This document shows positions 1 to 9,462 of a stretch of DNA of 64,000 nucleotides, piece by piece. Under the pieces are notes generated by a model, which saw only the letters and a list, made by a program, of their open reading frames with translations, searched no databases and had not been told where the DNA came from. Both the position numbers and the translations under genes were made by a program. Position 1 is the first letter of the stretch. The number at the start of each line of letters is the position of its first letter. This DNA comes from Ananas comosus (taxonomy: Eukaryota > Streptophyta > Magnoliopsida > Poales > Bromeliaceae), in assembly GCF_001540865.1 (NCBI RefSeq), contig NC_033637.1, positions 8,608,359-8,672,358 of the forward strand, in the 5' to 3' direction.

Positions 1-147
1 TTTTGCACTGGCACTCTCGCGGACCTTTCCTTAGCGCACTTAGCGCATCATTACCTCCGTCGGACTTTCCGAAGCCTACACACTCGACGACCAGTCGATT
101 CTAGACGAAGTCTAATCCTCAGTTTTCGAGAATTCACTTCCCTTACA
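1..147 (-). repeat. 3' LTR terminal fragment of element A
   Basis: This matches 3728-3875, the end of the other LTR, with scattered substitutions and small indels. It ends in ttaca at 147, directly followed by a polypurine tract read on the minus strand. The rest of this LTR is left of the window. Confidence 0.85.
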
Positions 148-167
148 TTCTCCCCACCTTAAAAGAG
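148..167 (-). other. Polypurine tract of element A
   Basis: On the minus strand this is a purine-rich run ending GGTGGGGAGAA immediately before the LTR TGTAAG end. That is the usual site for plus-strand DNA priming. Elements B (5861) and F (58768) have nearly the same tract. Confidence 0.75.
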
Positions 168-235
168 TTTCGTCCTCGAAACGAATTCAACGATATCAAA
201 TTCATCCAAAGTTAACTCTAAACTCATACCTCGGC

Positions 236-387
236 TCAATCCTCGAATAAGTGAGGATGATTCGCTTTCATCTCCTCCTCGAGCTCCCAGGTGGCTTCAC
301 GATCGCTATGATTGCTCCACCGGACTCGAATATAAGGAATTTCGCGACTTCTCAACTTGCGCACTTCTCGAGCTAGAACCTCCACTG
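236..387 (-). pseudogene. Pol C-terminal tail (chromodomain-like) of element A
   Basis: This short reading frame ends at 236 and carries the chromodomain-like tail of Del/Tekay polyproteins: REIPYIRVRWSNH followed by TWELEEEM and HPHLF. The equivalent tails of B (5925-6062) and F (58815-58952) follow the integrase. Here protease, RT, RNase H and integrase are all absent, and the frame runs straight into the N at 388 and then gag. A keeps CGA (Arg) at the point where both B and F have TGA. The fragment is not functional alone. Confidence 0.7.
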
Positions 388-388
388 N

Positions 389-1032
389 TCCGCGAACATC
401 AATCTTCGGAACTCCTCCCAATCGATCGGGGGAAGATCCGGAGATCGATCCTGCTTTACTCTCTTCCACCACACCCTGGCCCGCTTTTCAAAACAATGAG
501 CGGCCAAATTAACCTTGTCCCGCTCCTCAGTATAGATATCCTCGAATAGGGTCTCCATCGAGGCCAACCATGTCTCCACCGTCCAAGGATCTATCACTTC
601 TCCGTCAAACGTAGGCGGGTGGAACTTCGCAAACCTTGTGAGAGCCGTGTAACCACGCTCTCGCTTCGCCTCCTCAGCCGCCGCTCTAGGCGTAGGGGAC
701 CTCGACGCCGCAGGAGGAATATCCACCGGTGGGGGTTGCGCCGCCACCGGAACCGGCGCATCACCCACACCCTCGGCCGCATTGGGGGCGCGAACCGAAG
801 GCGCAGGCGGGTCACAGCCTTGTCCGACTGCCGCAGCCGCCGCCGCAGCCTGACGCTCCATAAGCTCCTGGAGCCGATCGAACCGCCCTGCTAACGCAGC
901 AACTTGTGCCCGCAATTCCCGCACCTCACTAGGCCCAGCTGGCTCTAGCGCCGCCGGGGGCACAGCTGACTCGGGCACCCCTGGGGGTGGTGCCAGAGCA
1001 GTCCTACGCACATAGCGTCTTTTCGGTGCCAT
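389..1032 (-). pseudogene. Gag N-terminal half of element A
   Basis: The likely start is the Met at 1030-1032 (MAPKRRYVRR), which matches the starts of the B and F gags. In order it shows a basic N-terminus, a short coiled-coil-like segment (EVRELRAQVAALAGRFDRLQELMERQ), an Ala/Pro-rich linker, and the retrotransposon gag core (FHPPTFDGEVIDPWTVETWL, then LAAHCFEKRARVWWKRVK). The frame stops at EFRRLMFA at the N (388), so the rest of the capsid domain and both CCHC knuckles are missing. By family knowledge gag would package the element RNA into virus-like particles. This copy cannot. Confidence 0.8.
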
Positions 1033-1398
1033 TAGCTCCTGAAACGCAAACAATCGGTTAATTACTTAACCCAACGACGTTTTCGCAGTTACGAAATGAT
1101 ACAACTTAATTAAACAAATCAGACGGAAGCTCATAAGTGTACCCGTTCTTGACTCTCGGCATTGTGTTGTCGGCCGCCAACACAATCGCCTTAAGCCAAG
1201 GACTAGTATCACTCAATTTATCTCTAGTAACCACTAGAGCATCAGCACCGACTTCGACCCAATCGATCAACTTCCGTCGCGTCATAGGTTCACGTCGCAC
1301 TCACGCACCTATAACCTTAAGGCTCACCGTCCTAGGGTCTCCTAGGTCAGTCCTAGACTCTCTCTTTTGCTTGCTCTTACTCGCTCTGATACCACAAC
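1033..1398 (-). other. Leader and primer-binding region of element A
   Basis: This is untranslated sequence between the 5' LTR and gag. On the minus strand TGGTATCAGAGC (1383-1394) is the classic primer site complementary to the 3' end of initiator tRNA-Met, a few bases inside the LTR edge. Confidence 0.7.
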
Positions 1399-3164
1399 TG
1401 TCACGCCCCCGCCCCGAGTCCGCTACCTATTTGGCACGATTCGGGCGCGGCGAACGGACCGCCGAACGGACAGCACCTCCTCTGTCCGCCCAAGGCTCAA
1501 ACCACTAGATTGCGTACAACAAGTTCCCAGGAAACCATTTGAATACATACACAATCATACAACAACCACAAGAGCACAAACAGTGCTTATCAACTAAGAG
1601 CAAGCAACACATGTAAAGCATACAAGTGACAAAGAGAGATGTACTTAACTATTAATCCATTTAACTTTATACAATTATTACAACTTGCATTCTTCAAAAA
1701 CTGTGCAACATATATACAACCCTCTCAAACCTCACCCTATACATCCAACTACTCTCAAAATAGTACAGGGTACGGCTAATGCAAAAGGAGGTAAGCTAGC
1801 TATAAACATGAACCACTAGGGCGCTACGCCCTTGCTGCGATCCTCTCCAGGGACGCTCGAACTCGGACCTGCAATGTGGTGGAGTGAGAACTACGAATAG
1901 TTCCCAGTGGGTTCGGCGGCCGACTCCGCCGATCTCCCCACTAGGTCTTAAGCAGGCACAGATAGATATGCAGATAGATAGATATAAAACTGAAAGCAGT
2001 AACCGTAATGAACAACTATAATCTATCAATGCCTCAATCCAGAATGATGCATGCATGGAAGTCATAGTAAGAAGGCTGGCTATCATACTACCATGTTCAA
2101 CAATAAGGTTATTCATCTAATTACCCAATCTCTCGGCGAACGCAAGGTTCGCTCACAATCTCACGTCTCTAAGTCTCATAGGGGAGGTGGCTAGCTATTC
2201 ACCAACCCCGAGACCGCCTGCGGACACTACACTGGTCCAAGGGCACTACACTGGCCCCCTCGCGTGCCAAACTCCGGAGTGCACTACCTGTGAGGAGCTA
2301 CCTCCACAGGTGCAGACAGGCTAAGTGAGCTCGATCCGATCTCATGAACTGGGAACACCCTACCCAACCAGGGGTGATAGCAACATAGTATCTCAACTAA
2401 ACTAGTGTTCTCATGCCACTCTTGCACTACTTAATGCCACTCGTTCAATGTTTAGGGTTAACTAGATGCCACTCGTTCTCTTGACAAGTTCTCGATACAC
2501 TAGTTTCCAATACACTAGGTATACATTCACATAAACATATCCATCATATATAGGGCGAACTATCTCATAGTATTCGACTCCTGCATACTAGGTTTTCATT
2601 CATGGTATCTACAACCTATACATCACTAGCATGCGAGGATATGCACAATTACATGTAACACCCTATAATGCTATATCACAATATGCAAATGATCGATAAT
2701 AATACTCAGAAATAAAGAGTAGCCCGACCGCTTCGGGATGGCACTCCCCCACCTCGTGGTGATGCCGCGACTCTTCAAACGCGTTTCGCCGACTTTTCAA
2801 CGCCTCATTGGCCTTCTAAGCGAAAACGAAGCTCCGAAGGTCTATTTGGCGATAACTCCGCACCCACTCGACGGATCGACGAACCGTCTTCGCCGACGCG
2901 TTCAGAGACCTAGCAATTAGGTTTGCGACCCATCAATTTAGATCAAAACCCTAGATTTGCCAAAATCCTTAATTGAAGCCCTAGATCTCGATACTGGAGA
3001 AATCCACGGTGCGAGCTTCGATTTCGAGCTCGAACCTTCTCCCTAGCTTCAATAGATTCCATTTGAACCAATTCCAAGCTATAAAACCCTAGCTTCCAAA
3101 ATTTGCCATTAAAGGGTTTGAGGTTTACCTCAATACCAATCTCCAAACTTGAAGAGGGAGAGAA

Positions 3165-3300
3165 GAAGACGATCTTCTTCTTCTTCTTAGTCTTCTCCTT
3201 CTCTTTCTCCTTCTTTTCCTTCCTCTCCTTCTTCTTCTTCTTCTTTTTCTTCTTTTCCTTTCCAGAGAGAGAGAGAGGAAGAGTGTGAGAGAGGGAGAGA
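3165..3300. repeat. Low-complexity (CTT)n/(AAG)n tract in the A LTR leader
   Basis: A run of CTT/TTC units followed by GAGAGAG. Read on the minus strand, the inferred transcript just after the TATA-like box would begin with CT-rich sequence and then AAG-rich sequence. It produces spurious Phe-, Arg- and Lys-rich reading frames on both strands that are not genes. Confidence 0.8.
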
Positions 3301-3330
3301 GCAACTGAGGGAGAGAGAGGGGTCCCCAAG

Positions 3331-3342
3331 CCCTCATATAGG
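3331..3342 (-). promoter_or_regulatory. TATA-like box of the A LTR
   Basis: CCTATATGAGGG on the minus strand, about 70 bases downstream of the ACCGGT array and directly upstream of a CTCTCTC-rich leader, the usual arrangement of a plant LTR promoter. This is inferred from position and sequence only. Confidence 0.5.
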
Positions 3343-3412
3343 CCATTTTGCAACTAGCCCCCTCAACTTTTCATTTCCTGAAATAGCCCTCCCTGGGCCA
3401 TTTTCGCAGTGA

Positions 3413-3703
3413 GGGACCGGTCCCTGCTCGGGGAGACCGGTCTCCGAAAGCTCCACAACCAGGCAGAGGGGATTTCGCGTTCGGGAACCGGTCCTTGCCT
3501 GAGAGACCGGTCCCCGGGAGACCGGTCCTTGTCCGAGAGACCGGTTCCCGAGAGCAACACTTTCGGGACTTAGCCAAATTCCCGCTTCTCTCGCTGGGCC
3601 AACGTTCGGGAACCGGTCCCTGCTTGCCAGGGACCGGTCTCATCAGAGACCCCCGCAGCCCAGCCTGATGGGACCGGTCCCTCCCTGCCAGGGACCGGTC
3701 CCC
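3413..3703. promoter_or_regulatory. Array of ten ACCGGT-core palindromes in the A LTR (GGGACCGGTCCC type)
   Basis: Ten ACCGGT cores, mostly flanked symmetrically as GGGACCGGTCCC, GAGACCGGTCTC or close variants, in 290 bases upstream of the TATA-like box. GCTCTCGG motifs lie between them on the minus strand. The same layout occurs in LTRs B, C, E, F and G. Confidence 0.8.
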
Positions 3704-3875
3704 GAGAGCATTTTTGCTCCAGTGTAGCTTTTGCACTGGTGCTCTCGCGGACACCTCCTCAATGCACCTTATGCATTGTGATCACCTTCGGACCTTTCGA
3801 AGCTTACACACTCGACAATCAGTCGATTCTTGGCGAAGTCTAATCCTCGGGTTTCAAGAATTCACTTCCCTTACA

Positions 3876-5860
3876 GAATAGATAGTAACCAACTAACAAA
3901 TGCAGCTAATATGCCTGAACAACAAACAATGGTATGCACGATAGAATGCTCATGATGAATGTAAGATTATATTTTCATTGCCCAATCTCATGGCTAGCCT
4001 GTGGGTTTCGCCCTCAACAAACTCACCAACTCTAAATCTCAGTATCGGGGAGAAACTCCTACGATCCGACGGGACCGTCCTCTGGGAAGAAACTCCTACG
4101 ACCCAGTGATGACTACTCCGGAGCTCATTGCCCGAGGGGGAGCTACCACCCTCTGAGCAAGGACTAACAGGCGAGTATGATCCAATCCTTAACTTTAAGG
4201 TTTTCGAATTAAATCCATTCCTTGACTTCAAGGAAGCAATGCTCATAAGTTGCTATCTCTATTTACTTGCATTCCTTACATATACTAGTGTCATGTACAC
4301 TACTTTGTTCTTGTACTCTCATTGATGCCACACTTGTTTTCTAAGTGTTCATTTCTAGCATTCTTGTCATTTTCTAATGCCACACACTCTAGTATTGATT
4401 TGCATAGTTGACACCTACTAATGCCACCCAATCCATATGTCATTACGTCATTTTGATTCTTTACCTCATCTAGGTTCTTATCACATTTTATGCATACATA
4501 GGGTTCTCATAATCTTAGTCTTTTACCATTCTTTCACATGCATTTATACTCGTAACATGCAAGAAAATACTTTCAAATAACCCTACTATGCTCAACGCTC
4601 AACATTCACATATGCTCAAATAAATGACATTTTAGACATAAGAGGAAGTTCGAGGACTTCGGAAAGCACCACCCACTTTTGATGGTTGAGAGGATGCTAC
4701 GGTTCAATTCTCGGGATTTTAGGGCGTCTACTCTCACGCCTGCGGCAAAACAAAGACAAATTAGGCTTTTACTCAATAACTTTATTTAAACCTTTTCGTA
4801 ATGTCAACGGAGTTGTCCCATGCGTCGGGAATAACCCTAATTAGATTTCTATAAGGTCCATTTGCCTTAGGAACTTCCTAGGGCAAAAGCCCTAAATTTG
4901 GTGCCCTAATGTCGCCATTTGCAGAATCTTAGGTTTCGATCTCGAAAACAAGCAAAAGAGAGCTTGCTTAACCTCTAGAAGTTCATTTAGAACCATCCAA
5001 ACCATTTCTAGAGCATATAAAGCAATCCCTAGAAATCCACCATTAGAGCACTTTGAAGAAACTAGGGTTTCATGTGTTCTATAGCTCCAACTAGGTTTCT
5101 ATACTCATTAGAAGATCAAAACCTAGTTTTCTAGGACATAAACCCAAACCCTAGCCTAGGTTTTCATGAAAACCTCACCTTGGCCCAAAGCTTTCCAAGA
5201 TCCTTCTTGTTGGAGAGATCCCAAACCCTCAAAGCCTCCAAATCCACCTTCAAAAGCCTCTTCTACTCCTTCTCCTTGCTCTTTGGGGAGAGTTCTAGAG
5301 AGAGAAAGAGAGAAATGAGAGGGAGAGTGTAAATGGCTGTGGGAGAGAGAGGGGAGAGGTGTTGGGTTATTAACAAGTTGTAACAATTACCACAAAATCC
5401 TCCAATCACTTGTATTTGCAGCAGTTTTCATTTTGCTGTCTGATCCAAAGTGTACCGGTACACGGGATTTTGTACCGGTACATTTCCTGCGCAGAGGCAA
5501 CCCGAGAGCAAGTTTCTCGGTTTCGTAGCATTTGTACCGGTACACTTTCAAAGTGTACCGGTACACCTCTAATTTTTTTTTCTCAAACTCGAGAGCTATT
5601 ACCTCTCGATTTGCAGGGTTGTACCGGTGACGACTCGATGGTTGTACCGGTACACTTTGCCCATAATGCTATATTTGCGCCGTTTTCAATTCTATGTCGC
5701 GCCGGTCGATGCTAAAACCTTTCTAACACCTTTTAACTCATTTTTAACCCTTCCAACATTGTTGGAATGCCAACTAGAGTTTGTCCATCCATTTCTCTCA
5801 GTACTTTAATCTATTTTGGCTAAAGTTCGATAATCTCTATCGGGGTTTCGATACGTTACA
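3876..5860 (-). repeat. 3' LTR of element B (visible part)
   Basis: It matches the 5' LTR copy (14575-15055 plus 27184-28682) at a few differences per 80 bases by eye. It ends gatacgttaca at 5860. On the minus strand it holds six ACCGGT sites, a leader and a donor-like CCAAG|GTGAGG (exon edge at 5179). Confidence 0.85.
5451..5655. promoter_or_regulatory. GTACCGGTAC palindrome array in the B 3' LTR
   Basis: Six ACCGGT cores, five of them as TGTACCGGTACA-type palindromes, in about 200 bases. The copy in the 5' LTR (28273-28476) keeps the same six sites in the same order. One site reads TACCGGTGAC in both copies. Confidence 0.85.
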
Positions 5861-5880
5861 TTCTCCACCCCTTAAAATTA
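5861..5880 (-). other. Polypurine tract of element B
   Basis: Minus strand TAATTTTAAGGGGTGGAGAA abuts the LTR start TGTAAC. The position and composition are those of the plus-strand primer of LTR retrotransposons. Confidence 0.75.
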
Positions 5881-5924
5881 GTTTCGTCCGTGAAACTTAC
5901 TTAATTTAAACTTAAACTCATACC

Positions 5925-6062
5925 TCAATTCAGCTCAGTGAAGAGATGAGGGTAATGCTCCCGCATTGCACTCTCGAGCTCCCAAGTATCTTCCCAATCG
6001 TCGTGATTGCTCCAATGGATTTTAACATACGGAATTTCACGATTCCGTAGTTTCCTCACTTC
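5925..6062 (-). pseudogene. Chromodomain-like C-terminal tail of element B pol
   Basis: In frame with the integrase but separated from it by a TGA (6060-6062 region). The tail shows REIPYVKIHWSNHDDWEDTW and then WELESAM and YPHLF, the aromatic-rich pattern of chromovirus integrase tails thought to steer integration to particular chromatin. It ends at TGA 5925-5927. The TGA replaces a codon that is CGA (Arg) in element A, so a CpG deamination is the simplest cause. F has a stop at the same place. Confidence 0.7.
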
Positions 6063-6974
6063 TCAATCGACGATAAATACCGGGAACTCCTCATAAGTCA
6101 TATCCTCTTGAATCTCCGATGGTTCAAACGAGAGGATATGGTCGGGATCATGAATATACTTATGGAGATTCGACACGTGGAACACATCGTGCACTCCCGC
6201 GAGCCTCGGTGGTAATGCTATCCTGTACGCCATCGTGCCAACCCACTCTAGTATCTCGAACGGTCCCAAGTACCGGGGACTTAGCTTTCCCCGGAGTCCA
6301 AACTGTCTAATTTCTCGCATCGGCGATACCTTTAAGAACACGTGGTCGCCAATTGCAAACTCTATGTCCTTTCTCCGCTTGTCGGCATAACTCTTCTGTC
6401 GAGATTGCGCCGTAGCGAGTCTTTGGCAGGCAAGGCGAACTTTCTCCTCCGCCTCCCTCACCACATCCGGGCCAAGAGTAGCTCTCTCACCCACATCGCT
6501 CCAATGAATTGGAGAGTGACACTTCCTTCCATAAAGGTCCTCGAACGGCGCCATTGCGATACTCTCTTGATAACTACTATTGTACGCGAACTTCCCTATC
6601 GATAAATGATCGTGCCAACCGCCCTTATAGTCGAGTACACACGCTCGAAGCATATCCTCAAGTATTTGTATCGTCCTCTCTGATTGACCATCACTTTGAG
6701 GATGAAATGCCGTGCTAAAGTCGAGCCGTGTGCCCAATGCCTCCTGTAGGCTCTTCCAAAAATGAGATGTGAACCTCGGGTCCCGATCCGATACAATTGA
6801 TACCGGAACCCCATGAAGTCTCACAACCTCGTCAATGTATACTTGGGCCAACTTGTCACCCGACCAAGTAATATGTATCGGTAGGAAATGCGCCGACTTC
6901 GTCAACCGGTCTATTATCACCCAAATTGCATCATGTCCACCTTGAGATCGGGGCAATCCGGTCACGAAATCCAT
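6063..6974 (-). pseudogene. Integrase core of element B
   Basis: This frame covers the retroviral-type integrase core and its C-terminal region. The three catalytic acidic residues are present: Asp in VIIDRLTKSAHF, Asp in IVSDRDPRF and Glu in GQSERTIQIL, about 60 and 36 residues apart, as in gypsy integrases. A GPFEIL...VFHVSNL segment follows, the usual C-terminal DNA-binding part. The frame is open upstream through [14 protein letters not shown], but two TAA codons near 7055 separate it from the zinc-binding N-terminus, where related copies have CAA CAA (Gln Gln). It would insert element cDNA into the genome if intact. Confidence 0.85.
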
Positions 6975-7055
6975 CGCGATATTTTCCCATTTCCAAACGG
7001 GTATAGGTAAGCTTTGTAATTTTCCCGCCGGAAACCGCCGCTTCGCTTTTACTTA

Positions 7056-7520
7056 TTAGCAAGTAAGACATTGCGCAACAAACTTTCCAACGTCTTTCTT
7101 CATGCCCGGCCACCAATAATGCAATTTCAAATCTTGGTACATCTTGGTGCCGCCGAGGTGGACACTATAAGGAGATTGATGCGCTTCTTGCATAATCGCC
7201 TTGCGGATGTCCTTGTTCTTAGGAACACACCAACGATTACGAAATCGAAGGGTGCCGTCGGTCCCAATGCCAAAATCATCGGCATTACCGCTCTCAACTT
7301 CACCGCGCACCTTTCGGAGATACTCATCGGAAGCTTGTAGCTCTTTTATCCTCTCCAACAAGGTCGGTTGCACCATTAACGTGGCAAGTGTAGCCGGCAC
7401 TCCCAGCGCTACTACTTCTAATCCAAGCCGTTGCATCTCTTTTTGCAATAACGATTGGGGTGTAATTGCCGAAGCAAAGTTTTTTTTCCGATTTTCTATT
7501 AAGTGCATCGGCCACGACAT
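7056..7520 (-). pseudogene. Integrase N-terminal zinc-binding domain and RNase H-integrase linker of element B
   Basis: The HHCC zinc domain is visible: EAHQSPYSVHLGG, then HYWWPGMKKDV, then CLTC at the end. Upstream is the linker after RNase H (LLQKEMQRLGLEV). Two frameshifts lie just upstream. One is at a homopolymer run near 7480 (ttttttttcc) and one is near 7550, between the RT-RNase H frame (ends at LELLKRL) and [16 protein letters not shown] sequence. TAA TAA follows CLTC. The domain sequence itself looks well preserved. Confidence 0.8.
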
Positions 7521-7552
7521 TTACTTTTCCGGGGTGGTATAGGATAGTGACA

Positions 7553-9187
7553 TCATAATCGTTTTAGCAACTCTAACCACCGCCGTTGTCGCATATTCAA
7601 CTCCTTTTGAGTGAACAAGTATTTAAGGCTTTTGTGATCCGTGTAGATCTCACAATGGTCCCCGTACAGGTAATGCCTCCATAGCTTTAGCGCGAAAATA
7701 ACCACCGCTAGCTCAAGATCATGAATCGGGTAGTTCTTTTCATAAGTCTTCAATTGGCGCGAGGTATAAGCTATAACCCGCCCATTTTGCATCAAGACAC
7801 ACCCGAAACCAATGTATGAAGCATCACTGTATTCTACAAAAGTCTCCCCCGGCGTCAGCAATGCAACCACCGGGGTCGTCATCAACCTTTCCTTCAACTC
7901 CTTAAAGTTCCGATCACAATCGTCGCTCCACACATATTTTACTCCCTTGTGTGTAAGGCGCATTAGTGGAGTGGTTATTTTGGCGAACCTCTCCACGAAC
8001 CGCCGATAGTAGCCCGCTAGCCCAAGAAAGCTGCGGACCTCCGATACACTCGTCGGGCAAGGCCAATCTTTAATTGCCTGAACTTTCTTTAGGTCTACCG
8101 AGATGCCATCACCGGATATAACGTGACCCAAGAAAGTAACCTCCGAAAGCCAAAATTCACACTTCTTTAATTTTGCATATAGCTTTTCCTTTCGGAGTGT
8201 CTCCAACACGATCCTCAAATGCTCCTCGTGTTTTTCCTCAGTCTGAGAATATACCAATACGTCGTCAATGAATACCACGATGCACCGGTCCAATAGCGGA
8301 CGAAAAACTCGATTCATTAAGTCCATGAAAGCCGCCGGGGCATTAGTAAGCCCAAACGGCATAACCGTGAACTCATAATGGCCATACCGCGTACGGTATG
8401 CCGTTTTGTGCACATCCTTGGGTCGTATCTTCAACTGATGATACCCCGACTGAAGGTCTATCTTTGAGTACACCCTCAACCCTTGCAACTGATCGAATAA
8501 ATCATCAATCCTCGGCAACAGGTATTTGTTCTTAACCATGACCTTGTTCAACTCGTGATAGTCCACGCAGAGTCGAAGTGTGCCATCCTTCTTTTTAACA
8601 AATAGCACCGGTGCTTCCCACGGTGACACACTCGGCCTCACAAAGCCTTTATTGAGCAAGTCTTGCAACTGGGCCTTTAGCTCCTTTAGCTCCGCCGGTG
8701 CCATCCTATACGGAGCCTTCGAAATTGGCGCCGCCCCGAGAATCAAGTCAATGACGAATTCGACTTTCCGGTCTGGTGGCAATCCTGGTAACTCCGCCGG
8801 AAGCACATCCGGATACTCGCATACAACCCGAATGTTTCCCAAATCCGGGTGCTCCTTTCGGGCATCTACGATGATCGCCAAATAGGCCTTACAACCACCC
8901 TTAATCATTTTCCTCGCCCTTGCCGTCGATATGGTCGCCGCAAAGCGCCTACTTTTGTAAGCCCGATATACTAACTCTTCTTGATTAGGCTCACGGAACG
9001 TGATCACCTTACTTTCGCAATCTATAACGGCATAGTATTTGGAGAGCCAATTGATCCCCAAAATTAAATCGAAGCCCCACAGCTGGTTTAACACCAATAG
9101 GTCGATCGGCATGATCCAATCGCCTATCTGTACCGGACAATCCAAACACTCGTCATGTACATGGAACGAAAGTCCAGGTGTATTCAC
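7553..9187 (-). CDS. Protease end, reverse transcriptase and RNase H of element B
   Basis: A single 544-residue open frame within a longer polyprotein. The protease C-terminal flap region comes first ([11 protein letters not shown]). The RT follows, with motif A ([14 protein letters not shown]), the [11 protein letters not shown] block and the catalytic FIDD box ([11 protein letters not shown]). RNase H comes last, with YSDAS, the Glu of DLELAVV and TDHKSL. All core acidic residues are present, unlike the copy in F. The true polyprotein start is upstream, so the Met at 9187 is not a real initiator. The frame ends by frameshift at 7553. By family function it copies element RNA into DNA. This is the best-preserved enzyme in the window. 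Confidence 0.9.
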   Translation of the reverse strand: MNTPGLSFHVHDECLDCPVQIGDWIMPIDLLVLNQLWGFDLILGINWLSKYYAVIDCESKVITFREPNQEELVYRAYKSRRFAATISTARARKMIKGGCKAYLAIIVDARKEHPDLGNIRVVCEYPDVLPAELPGLPPDRKVEFVIDLILGAAPISKAPYRMAPAELKELKAQLQDLLNKGFVRPSVSPWEAPVLFVKKKDGTLRLCVDYHELNKVMVKNKYLLPRIDDLFDQLQGLRVYSKIDLQSGYHQLKIRPKDVHKTAYRTRYGHYEFTVMPFGLTNAPAAFMDLMNRVFRPLLDRCIVVFIDDVLVYSQTEEKHEEHLRIVLETLRKEKLYAKLKKCEFWLSEVTFLGHVISGDGISVDLKKVQAIKDWPCPTSVSEVRSFLGLAGYYRRFVERFAKITTPLMRLTHKGVKYVWSDDCDRNFKELKERLMTTPVVALLTPGETFVEYSDASYIGFGCVLMQNGRVIAYTSRQLKTYEKNYPIHDLELAVVIFALKLWRHYLYGDHCEIYTDHKSLKYLFTQKELNMRQRRWLELLKRL

Positions 9188-9462
9188 CGTCCAATAGTCC
9201 TCATTATGTGTGACCTCTATGTCATGAGCTAGTTCAAATGATGCCGATATGCATAAATGCGATGCACCAGTGTCAAATAACGCTCTAGCTCTAGTGCCTC
9301 TATCAAGATAATACGTGCCACAACATCGTCGGGGACTAGAATTGGCTCCTCCACCTGAGTGGCAAAAACCCGCCCTCTCGGTGCTCTAGATGCCTCCGGC
9401 TATTGCGATGCAGAAGAGCGTCCAGCAGACATAGCCGGTGGTAATCACGCAAGCTGTCTTGG
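9188..9462 (-). pseudogene. Aspartic protease active-site region of element B
   Basis: On the minus strand this stretch encodes [14 protein letters not shown], the conserved DTGAS catalytic motif of retrotransposon proteases (around 9262-9285), followed by sequence leading to the RT frame at 9187. Upstream it is cut at 9462 by solo LTR D. The protease would cleave the gag-pol polyprotein. The catalytic Asp is kept here but is changed to Asn in element F. Confidence 0.75.

Larger units (their letters stand above)
1..3875 (-). mobile_element. Element A: deleted Ty3/gypsy (Del/Tekay-like) retrotransposon
   Basis: Minus-strand LTR element. The end of its 3' LTR lies at 1-147, a short internal region at 148-1398, and a full 5' LTR at 1399-3875. 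Both LTR copies end in the same motif (CACTTCCCTTACA on the plus strand) and are clearly related but diverged. The internal region keeps only gag and the last pol residues, against roughly 5-8 kb in complete members, and a single N (388) lies at the join. On the right the flank (gaata at 3876) continues as the LTR of element B, so A sits inside B's 3' LTR. The matching left flank is outside the window. Confidence 0.85.
1399..3875 (-). repeat. 5' LTR of element A (2477 bp)
   Basis: It runs from TGTCACGCCC (1399) to CTTCCCTTACA (3875), so on the minus strand it begins TGTAAG and ends GGGCGTGACA. It holds the shared LTR landmarks of this window: an ACCGGT palindrome array (3413-3703), a TATA-like CCTATATGAGGG (3331-3342, minus), a pyrimidine/purine tract (3165-3300), an ACTCCGGAGT palindrome (2271-2280), a hairpin GAACTACGAATAGTTC (1888-1903) and a CAG acceptor-like site (1869-1871, minus). 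Confidence 0.85.

Noticed and set aside
594..894. Arg-rich reading frames on both strands over the A gag
   Set aside because: They are shadows of the GC-rich Ala/Pro linker of gag. The minus-strand gag frame has the recognisable domain.
3103..3353. Phe-rich and Lys/Arg-rich reading frames
   Set aside because: They come from the (CTT)n low-complexity tract in the LTR leader.
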